The notes under the pieces were generated by a model. The model saw only the letters and a list, made by a program, of their open reading frames with translations. It searched no databases and was not told the origin of the DNA. A stretch of 64,000 nt of DNA from NCBI GenBank assembly GCA_030142905.1, contig JASJOG010000100.1, positions 1,042,001 to 1,106,000 on the forward strand. Direction: 5' to 3'. A program made the translations under genes and the position numbers. Shown here in pieces: positions 33,406-45,179 of this stretch (position 1 is its first letter; every line of letters begins with the position of its first letter). The stretch comes from Heliopora coerulea (taxonomy: Eukaryota > Cnidaria > Anthozoa > Scleralcyonacea > Helioporidae).

Positions 33406-34075
33406 TCCACAAGATACCAATGCCACATAATCTTTGCAGAATTAAAGAAATAGCAGGCCAGGTACAAATTTATTTCAGGCCATTGCCAGAAAATATACTG
33501 TAGTCAGAAAACTCCAACGTGAGACATGATCAATCTGTACAGGAAATAGCAGTGAGTATCAAGTTAAAATTAAGGAGACTGGGATGTTGTAAACTTATTT
33601 TAATTAGGGTTTTGTTATGGGTATCTTGGAAAATTTGTCTAAATACCATGTTTCTACAAGTGCATTTTTAATTCATTCAACAAATTTTGCACACGTTTAT
33701 GAACAAAACTGCCAATTTTTGCTTAACATTTTTAAGATTTTTGAAAAAAGTACTTGGGTTTTATATCCTACTCTGCAGATGACACATCAACATTCTCAGT
33801 CCTACTCCAGGATGGCATCTCTGCATATTCCTGACAATGTTATATAGTCACCTGGTTGCCTATATGCAATCAACTTATTGCATTTTGCTGGCAGAGTTTG
33901 TACCTTTTTAGTATAGTCGAAGTTTATTTTACGTTGTCCACTTTTCACCGGTTGCGAGAATTGTGGTTGGTGTTGTAAATGTTTCTCATTTACGACTTTT
34001 ATGCTTAATTTAGCATCTTATAAAAATTAAATAGATTATATCGTAGAATCAAACCCATTGTACTGCTTTTATCAG
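33406..34075. other. Spacer between two Copia elements
   Basis: The first about 40 bp continue an open plus-strand frame interrupted at the Copia A insertion, ending in TAG near 33450. Otherwise there is a 76-codon plus frame at 33617-33847 without motif. No other feature seen. Confidence 0.35.
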
Positions 34076-34216
34076 TGATAAAAGTTTTATTTAAGGTAGA
34101 CTTACTACATGAGACAACTACAGTACAGCAAGACAGATCACAAGGACAGAAACACAATAACAGGAAGTTCTATTGTCAACTCAACACGAGTCACACCCTT
34201 CATCACATTCTCAACA
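34076..34216 (-). repeat. 3' LTR of Copia element B
   Basis: 141 bp, TG...CA ends, one difference from 38393-38533. Confidence 0.92.
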
Positions 34217-34270
34217 CTCCCACTTGACGAGTGTTATAATTCTATATCGTAAAATGTATCGTGACTCTAA

Positions 34271-36772
34271 CTAAAGTAATTGTTGCACACCAATCTTGCG
34301 ACGTAATTCAACGAACTTCGGTTTCGGTAGCGGCTTTGTCAAAATGTCTGCCACCATCTTCTCTGTTGGGCAATAAACAAGACGAACATCTTTCTTTTCG
34401 ACAGCTTCTCGTACAAAATGATATTTAATATCAATATGCTTCATTCGTGAGTGATTCTTCGGATTCTTCGTCAGAGCTATTGTCCCCTGATTATCCTCAT
34501 GTACGACAATTGCATCTTTCTGCTTGAATCTAATGCTGGCAAGCAAATGCCGTAGCCAAACAGTTTCTTGAGCTGCCGCACATAATGCCACGTACTCAGC
34601 TTCGGTTGAAGATAGAGCAACAACTGTCTGTCTTTTTGATTTCCAGGAGATGGTAGCATTCCCCAGCTGAAAGACATACCCAGTTGTAGACTTTCTTGAC
34701 GTCACATCACCAGCCCAATCAGCATCTGCATACCCACAGACCTTAAATTCTTTATCACTGGACGCTTCAAATTTTAGACCATAGTCCAATGTTCCTTTGA
34801 TATATCGGAAAATTCTTTTTATTCCGAGCCAGTGCTCTTGGCTAGGATTCGACATAAACTGACTCAGTACTCCGACTGCAGATGATAAATCCGGTCTTGT
34901 CGCAATCGCAGCGTAGGTAAGGGATCCAATTGCTGCCTGATATTCTCTTGTTTTCATAGGAGGTCCTCCATCTGCCAGTTTTTCATATTTCCTTCCAGTT
35001 TCTATCGGAGTTGATACCGGTTTGCAGTCGTACATTCCAAATCTTGTTAACACGCTTTCTAGATAGGTTTTCTGGCTAATCGTGAGTTCTTTTGCTGCTC
35101 TGTCTCGTCTGACTGACATACTGAGGCAATGATGAATTTCGCCCAAATCTTCCATCTCAAATCGTTCTTTCAACTTAGCCTTTTCCACTTTTAACATCTG
35201 GATATCGTTGGAAGCTAACACGACGTCATCGACATACAAGGCAATGATCATCAGACATTTCTTTCCATCTTTAACTTCCGTTTTTGAGTAGACACATGGA
35301 TCAGCACCACTTTGAACATATCCTAATTCTTTCAAGAATTGATCCATAGCGACATTCCAGCATCTGGCTGATTGCTTCAGACCGTAGAGACTCTTTTGCA
35401 ATTTACACACCATATCCGGTTGATCTTTATCGACATAGCCTTCTGGTTGTTTCATGTAAATTTCCTTTTCAAGTTCACCATTTAAAAATGCAGTTTTAAC
35501 GTCCATTTGATGAACCTCCAGATCAAGCTGGTTCGCAATTGCCAGAACAGTTCGGATGGAATTGTATCTTGCAACAGGGGCGAATACTTCATCATAATCT
35601 TCTCCAGGTTCTTGAGAATATCCTTGAGCTACCAAACGAGCCTTGCAGCGGCTAACTGTCCCGTCAGCGTTCCTTTTTATTTTAAAAACCCACTTGCATC
35701 CAACGACATTCTTGCCTTCAGGTAACTCTACCAAATCCCAGGTGTTATTATTCAGCAATGATTCATATTCACGGTCAGTTGCTTCTTTCCACTGCTTTGA
35801 ATTCTTTCCATTGAGAGCTTCATTGATACTCTTTGGTTCTTCGGTATCTGTAGCAGCAATAGAAGCATAATGCAGATAATTCCACCATTCACCTGTAATA
35901 CTACCAAGTCGGCCAGGAGCTACTCTGTTTCTTTGAGGTCGTTGCGGTTTAGTTTCGGGTGCATTGCGCTCTTCCCTAACACCTTCTACATGATTTTCAT
36001 TGTGTTCATCATTGGCAATGGCATCATCATCTTCAAAATACACGACGTCAGACTCTGAATTTTCCAAATTAATCAACAGTTTTAATGACTGTCTTTCACG
36101 ATCCGTCAGTTCACCGGTAAAAGTATTTTCCAGGAATATTATGTCTCGACTTCTAAGCATCTTCTTCGTTTCGGGATTATAGAGTTTGTAACCTTTACTG
36201 TTGTTTGGGTAACCCACGAAAATGCATCGTGAAGACTTCTTGTCTAGCTTCTTTCTCTTGGCATCCGGTACATGAACATATGCACTACATCCAAATACTT
36301 TTAGGTGACTAACGTTCGGTTTCTGATTGTACCATCGTTCGTAAGGTGTTACGTCCTTCAAAAAGGATGTTGAACTTCTGTTGCGTAAATAAACAGCTGA
36401 AGATACGGCCTCTGCCCAGAAACTCAAAGGGAGTTTTGCATGATACAGCATAGATCTAACAGTCTCTATAATTGTACGATTCATGCGTTCTGAGACACCG
36501 TTTTGTTGGGGAGTGTAAGGAATGGTATCTTCTTTCTTTATCCCACGGCTCTTACAATACTGAACAAACTTTTCGGAGTTGTATTCTTTTCCATTATCTG
36601 ATCGTAGAATCTTTACACGTTTTCCAGTGTGATTTTCAGCCAACTCAACAAATTCTTTGAACTTGTCCAGTACTTCACTCTTGTGCTTTATCATGTATAC
36701 AGTTATATACCTTGAATAATCATCGATGAATGTGACGAAGTATCTGGAACCTCCCAATGAATTAACAGTCAT
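34271..36772 (-). pseudogene. Copia B pol: integrase, reverse transcriptase, RNase H
   Basis: An uninterrupted 833-codon frame. Integrase core: Asp in TFIDDYSR (17/18), Asp in LRSDNGKEY (59) and Glu in NGVSERMNR (95), the DD35E spacing. A Copia-type GKQ-region linker is followed by reverse transcriptase starting WVFKIKRNADG (about 363), with LDLEVHQMDVKTAFLNGE and the catalytic YVDDVVLAS. RNase H has CGYADADWAGD, ALSSTEAEYVAL and VHEDNQGTIAL, ending near KIGVQQLL. The stretch upstream is continuous with protease/Gag except for a TAA near 36856 and a TAG at 37019-37021. All catalytic residues I can check are present. The Gag-Pol polyprotein as a whole is broken. Confidence 0.88.
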
Positions 36773-37018
36773 CGGACCACATACATCACTGTGAATAATT
36801 TCTAGTGGCTCGCTGCCTTTATGCTGACTTTTCTTAGGAAAGGAGTTACGGTGTTACTTGCCAAGGGTGCAGCCTTCACAATTCTGATCAAATTTACCCT
36901 TTGGATCAAGAGTTAAACCATTCACCATGGATTTGTTATTCAACAACTTCAGATTTTCATAACCCAGATGGCCAAAACGGTAATGCCACAATGACGGGGT
37001 GCTATCTTTGTCTTCAGA

Positions 37019-38284
37019 CTATCCAAAGCAACATGATTCTATGTGCTCTGAATTCAGCTTATACAATTTCCCATGCTTGTGTCCAATGTAGTACGTTTTA
37101 TCGTTAATTGTTACCTTACAAAATTGGCCCTTAAATTGAACTTCAGCACCTTTCTCTATCATTGAGGGAAGTGACATTAACTTATTTCGTATTTTCGGAA
37201 CATAAAGTACGTCATGGAGCGCTAAATTCACTTTCCTTGCACCGTCAAAAACTGATATGTTTACAGTACCTTTTCCATAAGCATACAATGCACGATTGTC
37301 TGCAAGTTTAACTTGTACTGGATTTCTGAATGCGATGTAACTCGTCATGCCTTTTTTATCTGGAGTCATGTGCTGCGAAGCTCCAGAATCAATCCACCAT
37401 TCGTTTGGTGTTGTTGCTGAGTAACTTGATAAGGCAACTTCCGGACTTTTAACCTTTGATTCTTGCATACTTTCAACTCTATTCGCAGATTCGTCGAGCG
37501 ATGACTTCTTCGCATCCGCTTTCTTTTTGTAGCAATCTTTTACAAAATGGCCTTTCTTCTTACAGTAGTGGCATCTAAACTTCTTCGTGTCAGCCTTCTT
37601 TTGTTTGGCGGATTTATCGCTAAGTAGAGCATCTTGGCGCGTGTCGCTATTTCCGATTTTGGAACTTTCGCCATGCATTTTGTCGAATTCATGAATTAAT
37701 CAGTCACGTACGTAGTCCCACTTCAGTTTATCTTCTGCAATAGTTTCCAATGCCGTTATCAAAGAGTTGTATTCCTCAGGAAGACTACTTATCAAAATGA
37801 TGACCAAATCTTTCTCGGCCACTGCATCATCTACTGCTTCCAAGTGTTCAGACAGACTTTTGATGCAACTGACATGATCGATCATGCTTGTACCTTCTTC
37901 CATACGAGCGGAGTAAAGTTTTCTACGATAAAATATCTTGCGAGATAGAGATTTCTTCTGAAAATGGCTTTCAAGGTTTTCCTAAGCTTCCTTCGCGTTG
38001 CTGGCTGAGCGTAAATAAATTTGTAAATTTGTTGCAACAGATAAGCATACCGACGCGAGCGCCAAATTTTCTCTCTTAATGCAGATAATTCCACCATTCA
38101 CCTGTAATACTACCAAGTCGGTAGTATTTTCATCTCCCAGTGTCTCAATTCCCGTAGTAATATCCCACAGATCTTTTCCAATAAGATACATTTTCATCTG
38201 AAACTTCCAGCTATGATAATTTTCTCCATTTAATTTTTCAACTTTCAAGGCGTTGTCGTCCGTCGCCATTTCGTTAAGTGACAA
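37019..38284 (-). pseudogene. Copia B gag and protease, with stops and a 45-bp duplication
   Basis: From the ATG at 38284 (MSLNEMATDDNALKVEKLNG) the frame shows a Gag capsid-like N-terminus, a CCHC knuckle (CHYCKKKGHFVKDC) and the protease motif WWIDSGASQHMT. It is interrupted by TAG at about 37982, TGA at about 37700 and TAG at 37019. Neighbouring residues suggest each arose by a single base change. Positions 38077-38121 are a 45-bp exact copy of 35868-35912 in pol, read in another frame, which replaces or expands the normal Gag sequence after GDENT. Some frame overlap around 37880-37980 needs no indel. Confidence 0.8.
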
Positions 38285-38392
38285 AACCAGGTTTCCGTGT
38301 CGCGAACCAAGACTTCAAGTGTTATTTGAAGAAAAAACCATAACATAGCAACATTTCGATAAAAATTTCTTTAGTGATCTGGGCCCATAACC

Positions 38393-38533
38393 TGATAAAA
38401 GTTTTATTTAAGGTAGACTTGCTACATGAGACAACTACAGTACAGCAAGACAGATCACAAGGACAGAAACACAATAACAGGAAGTTCTATTGTCAACTCA
38501 ACACGAGTCACACCCTTCATCACATTCTCAACA
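38393..38533 (-). repeat. 5' LTR of Copia element B
   Basis: Partner of 34076-34216. The primer-binding site follows immediately on the minus strand. Confidence 0.92.
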
Positions 38534-39005
38534 ATCAGTATTAAACATGGAGCGACGCTATAAAACAGTAAGCTCCTCCCACATTTCTGGCTTCGTATGG
38601 CGGTTGCATGTTTCAAACTGGCGGACACGTTGAAGCGCGACTGAACTGGATAGCGTAGAGCTCCAAAAGCGTGTCCTAGGGCCTAAAGCTTACGGAAATA
38701 CTTTTAAAATGTGTTTTTAAAATACAGCTAAACAATATATAAAGCAATAAATGGCTGAACATGCCACATTTACTGATTGTTCTGGTTGTTATACGTCGTA
38801 TTATAATCATTCGAGACGTCCTCCGCATCTTCATTCACTTATAGTCATCCTACCCGCACAGTGTTTGGGCACGATTCACATTTTATTACGTCCGTGATGT
38901 GTCATAGCCATCTGTATTCTTTTTGGCGCATTCTTGATGCTTGTAATATAAATATAAACAAAAACTGGCGCCACTTATAAATTCATTTGTGGCAAATATG
39001 CTAGG
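38534..39005. other. No recognised feature
   Basis: Intergenic AT-rich sequence after the Copia B target duplication. No motif-bearing frame was seen. Confidence 0.35.
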
Positions 39006-39422
39006 TTGCTCTCATTCAACAGCTCTGCGCAAAGCACAACTCCGCTTTCTGCGGGGCTTAGCAGGTATGATCGCAATAAAGCCTACTACCAGAAGAATAA
39101 AAGTGCAATTAAAGAGAGCAAGGCCTACTACGTCTTCCAAATGGAAGTGAAACGCGATGAGGAAGGGTGTTTGGTAGAAGTACGTAAAAAGATCAACACC
39201 GTGAGGAATCAGTTGCTGTCTAACGGAAAACCGGCAGGAAATATTGAAGTGATGAAATTGCTCTTGGATTGTTGGCTCAGTCAAAATAGTTCAAATGGCC
39301 AACAGGCGCAAAATACTATCCAGGCAGCAACGTCGATGCAAACAAATTCACCTCCTATATTCTCCTCAACTGAACGTGATATTCGTCCACCGGAAATTAG
39401 TCTGAACTCAATTGACCAATAA
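39006..39422 (+). CDS. Unrecognised ORF, about 138 codons, basic N-terminal half
   Basis: The frame is open from before 38960 to the TAA ending at 39422, with no obvious ATG at its start, so it may be an exon after an acceptor such as CATTCAACAG (about 39022). The product has a Lys/Tyr-rich stretch (YDRNKAYYQKNKSAIKESK), a charged segment (EVKRDEEGCLVEVRKK) and a Gln/Ser/Thr-rich tail. I know no family with this layout. It may belong to a transposon or a lineage-specific gene. Confidence 0.3.
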   Translation: MLSFNSSAQSTTPLSAGLSRYDRNKAYYQKNKSAIKESKAYYVFQMEVKRDEEGCLVEVRKKINTVRNQLLSNGKPAGNIEVMKLLLDCWLSQNSSNGQQAQNTIQAATSMQTNSPPIFSSTERDIRPPEISLNSIDQ

Positions 39423-39429
39423 CATGCGA

Positions 39430-39806
39430 CCTTTCCTTAATCATAATTGACAGGCTGAGAAACTCAGCCTCTTCTTATGCGATCGCTCCGTGTTTAAACC
39501 ATTGATGGCCGGTCGGTCGTTTCTTGAGTAACTACATCGATAATCTCAATTTACACCTATAGATTTGATGATCGCTTTAGATTTCCATTCCCAATCAAAG
39601 CATCCTTGAAACACCTGTTATAGAATAAGTATATTATGATGTTACCGTGTCCATCAAAGGGGCCCCACAATACTAAGAGTGCTCCAGGGCCCTTTGCAAG
39701 CTTAATCCGGCACTGATTTACTACCTTTACGTAGGATCTTGTTTGTTCAATTCCTTTTTCAAAATATATATCTACATTCGTACAAACATAGTCTGTCCAC
39801 AGAGTC
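39430..39806. other. No recognised feature
   Basis: Nothing recognisable between the unassigned ORF and the protein-repeat pseudogene. Confidence 0.35.
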
Positions 39807-40203
39807 TTGGCCTACATAAAGCATTACGGAAGGGTTGGAAATGGAGAACGCAATTGGGAAAGAACCGTTGGTCTCCATAAAAACGCCATCGAACACTTTA
39901 TTAAAACACCTCGATCTCTTGTAAGTCAATTCGAATATCCGATATTGGTCAACTTCAATTTGCTGACGCTAGTAGAAAACGGATCTCAATCGTACTCCAA
40001 TCCTTTCTGTCGACTTTCCAGCATTCCGAAATCATTGGAATTGGAGAGCACCATTGGGAAAGAACCGTTGGCTTCCTTAAAAACGCCTTCGAACACCTTA
40101 TAGAAATGTTTGCCTCGATCTCTTTGGCGTCAATTCGAATAACCGAAATTGGTCAACTTCGAGTTGTTAGCGCTAGAGTAAAACGCATCTCAATCGCACT
40201 CCT
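39807..40203 (+). pseudogene. Tandem protein-repeat pseudogene, left part
   Basis: Two degenerate units of about 190-200 bp (repeat starts near 39828 and 40020) encode a module with SIPKSLELE, KEPLASLKTPSNTL, a QFEYP-like block and VNF(K/N)LLxLVENGSQS. The frame is interrupted by stops. The array is broken at ACTCCT (40198-40203), where a CR1-like LINE has inserted, and resumes at 45180. The module, roughly 65-68 residues, is unknown to me. Confidence 0.5.
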
Positions 40204-40349
40204 TGGTGGAAAGACGTTGTGGTTCGTTGGCAGTCTGCCGGGGCCGATGAAAAGTTGGATCACAACATTCTCCTTGTCTTGCCATAGACTGTTTAAGCTG
40301 TTTAAGGATCACAACTTAAGAGTTGTTTAAGGATCGCAACTTAAGTAAA

Positions 40350-42003
40350 ATGGCCTCTAGCGAGGAAAATCTTGAGTATGCATTCGGAGATGCTAAAGGA
40401 ATTGATAACCTAATTTGCGAAGGCGACCACAAGGATGTCAAAACATTAAATTACGATAGCAAACGTCTTAAATGGGAAGGAGATTTTAATGGTTTAAAGA
40501 AATAAAGAAATCAAGGAAAGTGGACTTCTCCAGGTGGAAATGCAAAAAAGTTCAAAGCCACGAACAAAGCTATCACTATAACCTGGTACTCACGAAAACA
40601 GAACACACTGACATTCCAGGGAAAGGATGGCGATGACGTTAAGTGTGAACTGATAAACAAGATTGAGACACAACTAGCTGCTGAATCTACCCGTGAAAGT
40701 CTGTTAACCTCATCGGAAATATTAAAGATTTCTGCTTTGTCGACCGCTACTGCCTCCGATCCTGTGGTAATTAATCAGAGTCCCAGTGTGTTATTGGTAG
40801 AGCCTGAGAAGTCAAAAATGATAATCAAAGCAACTAACATCAGCACCATTCTAGATGAAGATAATGGGCGAAATCAAAGTCCATTAACTCCTCCGATAAA
40901 CAACGTCAATGGAGCGTGCTCCATAAACAGGAGTCTTGTAGCAGATATCGAGGGATTGAAATTGGAATTAGTGATTCTCCAAAGGCGAATAGAAGCTAAT
41001 TCAATCGAAATTGCCCGAACAAAAACACGTTTTGACACTATAAAGGTTAGTGAAAAATCTACTGAACAAATACAAATAATGTCTTTGAAGGAGAAATGTC
41101 ACAAACAAGAGCAGACAATACATTCCCTAGAGGATCGCGCTATAACAGCAGAACAAGAAAGGGACTCGCTAAGGCTTGCGTTGTGCATTCTTATGCAAAA
41201 CCAGAGCCATCAAGGACCCGAACAAAATTCTAATGAACTTCTCGAGGTAAAGAAACAAAAATCTAAAGGCGGGGCAAGGCAACAGAATGACATGAAATAT
41301 CAATCAACCACTCTGATTGAGACCCAAAACCGCTTTGGTCCTCTTGAAATTGAAATCGAAGAAGAAGATCGTGCAGAAGACGACACTGTAAACCACAAAA
41401 GTAGCAAGACAACATAATTACCTTGGAAAAACGTAGAGATATAAAAGACTAAAGTTAGGAAGACTTCAAAGACACCAACCGAAACTCCAGTCAAAGAAAT
41501 ACGGCCACAGCGTACAACAGTAATCATTGGCGATTCAATGATCAAAAAATCAGGGTGGTTGGGAATTGGGCAAAGTGGTGAGGCATCGCGTTGTCGTTAA
41601 ATCATTTCCAGGGGCGAAGAATCATGACATGGCTCACTATATAAAGCCAAGTATACAAAGTCAACCTGATGAGATAATCTTACACTGTGGAACGAATGAT
41701 TTTCAAAAAACCGAAGTGAAAGTCGTTACAGAGGGTATAATAAACTTGGCGAAACAAATTGAAAACGAAGCAGATTTGCCAATTAAGGTAACTATTTCTG
41801 AACTTGTCTGTAGATCAGATTCTACTCTTAACAACAAAGTAAGTCAAGTTAATAAACAGCTTTCGAAATACTGCAGACAGAATGGCTGGGATCTTATTAG
41901 TCACTCAAATATTACTGTGAAAGACCTTAATAAAGGGGGCATCCACTTGTTGCCGTCTGGCAACGCAACCATGTTCAGTAATCTTATAAAACATCTAAAT
42001 TGA
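40350..42003 (+). pseudogene. CR1/L2-like ORF1 with SGNH/GDSL esterase domain
   Basis: From the ATG at 40350 the frame continues to 41417 with one TAA at 40503-40505. It covers an N-terminal domain with GKWTSPGGNAKKFK and ITITWYSRKQNTLTFQG, then a coiled-coil-like region (about 40940-41170). After a gap with a frame change near 41555 come esterase blocks: VIIGDSMI (catalytic Ser block, about 41525), VVKSFPGAKNHDMAHY, then LHCGTNDF and GIHLLPSGN (His block) to 42003. Esterase-bearing ORF1 proteins are known from CR1-group LINEs. The domain is thought to help membrane or RNP interactions; function is by family only. Confidence 0.75.
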
Positions 42004-42119
42004 ATTCCTAAACCACTGCACCCTTTTAATAATCCTTGTATTGTCTCACCAGCCACGGTCGTTTCTAGCAGCTCTACCCAAAATTCATTTTCCTCCACTG
42101 TAAATGATCAGGAAACCAA

Positions 42120-44953
42120 GCTAGACTTCAATCTACCTCAGATCAAGGGTTTCAAAATCGCTGCTCTCAATATAACTAGTTTACTCAAACATATAGACGA
42201 GCTTCGTGTTCAAATGTTTAATAGAACACTAGATATATTAATAATTAACGAAACTCGCCTTGATGATACTTATTGTGAGTCCGAGTTTCATATTGATGGT
42301 TACTCTGTTATTACTAAGAATAGAAATAGGCAAGGCGGAGGGGTTGCAATATACATACGTGATCCAATAGATTTCATAAATAGAAAAGATCTCCAAAACG
42401 AAAATTAGGAATTCTTGTGTGTGGAAATTAGAAAACCAAAGACGAAGCCATTTCTGGTTAGTACCTGGTATAGGCCACCAAACTCCTCTTAATCTCTTTG
42501 TAGATTTCGAAGCTATTCTTGAAAAAATTGAAGCACTAAATATTGAATCACACATTCTAGGAGATTTTAATTGCAACGTTGCAACCGCCTCCCCGGATGG
42601 ATATACTACAAAATTACTTGAACTTTGTGACTTATATCAATACTCTCAGCTTATTAATGAACACACCAGAGTGACAAGAACCACTTCTACTCTAATAGAC
42701 CTTTTTTTAACTAATGAACCTAGTAAATTTAATATATCTGGTGTGTCACACACTGGTCTAAGCGACCATAGTTTAATATATGGCGCCAGAAAACTTGTAA
42801 CGCCCTCGGTTAAGCCAAAAGTTATAAGATTTAGGAGTTATAGGCATTTCGATTTGGATCGTCTTCTAACGGATATTAGCCAAGCTCCTTGGGATCAGAT
42901 TGAGTCTTACAATGATCCCATAAAAGCATGGCAACTTTGGCGGAAAAACATGTTCTTAGAAATCGCTGACTGGCACACTCCTACAAAGTCGAAACGTGTT
43001 AAGAACTCATCTACCCCGTGGTTAACCTCTGAAATAAAAAATTTGATGCATGAGAGAGACCGATTGAAACGAATTGCAATTATTTAAAACACAGAATCCG
43101 ACCGGATAGCTTACAAGTGTGTCAGTAATCATGTAAATAAATCTATAAAATATAATAAGGCTCAGTATTACAGTAATTTCTTTTCTATGAATTCCAGCGA
43201 TATGCGTAGAACTTGGAAGGGAATAAATTCTATCCTGTCCAAGAACAATAGATCTCATGTTGAACCTACTAAGTTGGAGGTAAAAGGAGCTACAATGCAA
43301 AATCCATTCGATATTGCAAATGCTTCCAATCAGCATTTTTTCAATATCAGGCCGGAGCTAGCTTCTTCAATTCCATCACCAAATACTGATTTCAGAAATT
43401 ATGTTAAACGAACAAATTCAACTTTCGAACTAACACAATTATCACAATCTGAGATCATTGAGATTATTAATAATTTGCATATTAACAAGGCCAGTTGCCT
43501 TGACACTATTCCAGCTAATCTGTTAAAGTACAGTGCCAATTATGTCTCTAAATCCTTAACACATATTTTTAATCTGTCTATAGACACAGGAATTTTACCT
43601 TTCGACTGGAAAAATGCTAGAGTATCACCTATTTTTAAAGATGACTCCAAAACAGATCCTACTAATTATCGTCCAATCTCAGTACTGCCAGTTACAATCA
43701 AGGTACTTGAAAGGGCTATATTTAATCAGATATATAATTATCTAACCCGTAATAATATTTTAGCAAAATCCCAATCAGGATTTAGGCCTTTACATTCAAC
43801 TGTAACGGCACTGTTGGATGCCACAAATGAGTGGTTACTGAATATTGATAATGGTCTAATTAATGCAGTCTTGTTCCTCGATCTCAAAAAAGTTTTTGAT
43901 ACTATCGACCATGAAATCCTTTTAACAAAACTAAATCTTTATGGATTTCAATCAAAAGCATTGGCGTGGGTAGCAAATTATCTTTCTAATCGTACTCAAA
44001 AGATGCAAGTCCAAGGAGTGCTATCCGATTGCTATACTGTCAAATGTGGAATACCACAAGGATCAATTCTTGGTCCTTTGTTTTTATTATATATTAATGA
44101 TTTGCCAAACTGTGATTTATCATGCAGAGTACGCATGTATGCTGATGATACTAATCTTACGTATGCCTCAGCCGACCAATCTGAAATATCTAATATGCTA
44201 AATCGTGATCTTGAGACCATTCACGAATGGCTGAAAGCAAATAAGCTCAGTTTAAATGTTACCAAAACCAAATATATGCTAATTGGGACGAGTCAAAAAG
44301 TTTCATCTATGCAATCAAACTTGGACATAAGCTTGGATGGCAAACAAATTGTAGGAAAGAAACTTTTTAAGTGCCTTGGTGTTAATCTTGATGAGATCCT
44401 CTCTTGGGAGTCACACGTAAAATCCATATCTAAGAAAATTGGTAAGGTACTTGGAGCATTACGCAGATTGAGATCATATGTGACTCAAGATATTCTAATA
44501 ATAATTTACAAATCATTGATTTTACCCCACTTTGATTATTGTAGTGAAGTATGGGGTAATTTGGGTAAAACACTTGCAGCTGATCTTCAAAAGCTGCAGA
44601 ATAGAGCTGCTAGAATCATTACCAGTTCAAGCTACGAGGTAAGGTCAGACGATATATTAACTAAATTAAATTGGAAGTAATTAAACGAAAGACGCCAGTC
44701 ACAGTTTGCTTCCATGATGTACATATGTGTTCATAATAAAGTGCCCGTTTACCTAAGTGATATATTTTCTACAATTAGCTCAGTGCACAATCACAATTTG
44801 AGAAACTCGAATCACGCCTTATTCGTACCTAGACCAAATAGCGAGTCTGGGAAAAGAAGTTTCTCTTTCAGGAGTGCAGTGCTTTGGAATTCACTCACTA
44901 AGGGATGTCAAGTTGCGAGAAATTATGCAAATTTTCTCCGATCACTCCCATAA
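42120..44953 (+). pseudogene. CR1/L2-like ORF2, endonuclease and reverse transcriptase
   Basis: Endonuclease motifs: IAALNITSLLKHIDELR (about 42160), LIINETRLDD, GGGVAIYIR, then ILGDFNCNV and GLSDHSLIY. Lesions in this part are a TAG at 42406-42408, a frame change near 42480 and a TAA at 43085-43087. Reverse transcriptase (43187-44680) has NYRPISVLP, FLDLKKVFDTIDH, GIPQGSILGPL and the catalytic MYADDTNL (about 44140). A TAA at 44678-44680 precedes an in-frame C-terminal stretch ending FLRSLP at 44953, typical of CR1/L2. Confidence 0.85.
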
Positions 44954-45179
44954 TACTGTCTATATTTCAGTCTTAAATTTTTAATATTGTGTTGACGTAA
45001 TGGAATTTTAGTAACTTATATATATATATATATATCATAATTTAGTACTTAATTTTATAAATAGTTAAAATTAATTTATTCTAGAACGGCTCTCTGGAAG
45101 AGCATACATGTATGAAGAGACATCCGTGGATAAATAAAGATTTTGATTTTTGATTTGATTTTTTGATTTTTGATTTTTG

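Larger units (their letters stand above)
34076..38533 (-). mobile_element. Copia element B, young and nearly intact
   Basis: Two 141-bp LTRs (34076-34216 and 38393-38533) differ at one position. The flanking 5-bp target duplication ATCAG is perfect (34071-34075 and 38534-38538). The same primer-binding site GGTTATGGGCCCAG adjoins the 5' LTR at 38379-38392. The body is 4.46 kb with Gag, protease, integrase, RT and RNase H in the Copia order. Lesions are a few in-frame stops and a 45-bp duplicated segment in gag. LTR similarity indicates a recent insertion. Confidence 0.93.
40204..45179 (+). mobile_element. Full-length CR1/L2-like LINE with ACTCCT target duplication
   Basis: The element lies between ACTCCT at 40198-40203 and 45180-45185. 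It starts with a short 5' UTR (TTGGTGGAAAGACG...). It has two ORFs and ends in a tail built of TTTTTGA-like repeats (about 45138-45179), typical of CR1/L2-type LINEs. ORF1 contains an SGNH esterase domain and ORF2 an apurinic-like endonuclease plus reverse transcriptase. Several stops and frameshifts mark it as dead but not ancient. A TA microsatellite lies in its 3' UTR at about 45018-45036. Confidence 0.85.

Noticed and set aside
34271..38284. Fully active Copia element
   Set aside because: LTRs and catalytic residues look fresh, but Gag-Pol is interrupted by several stop codons.
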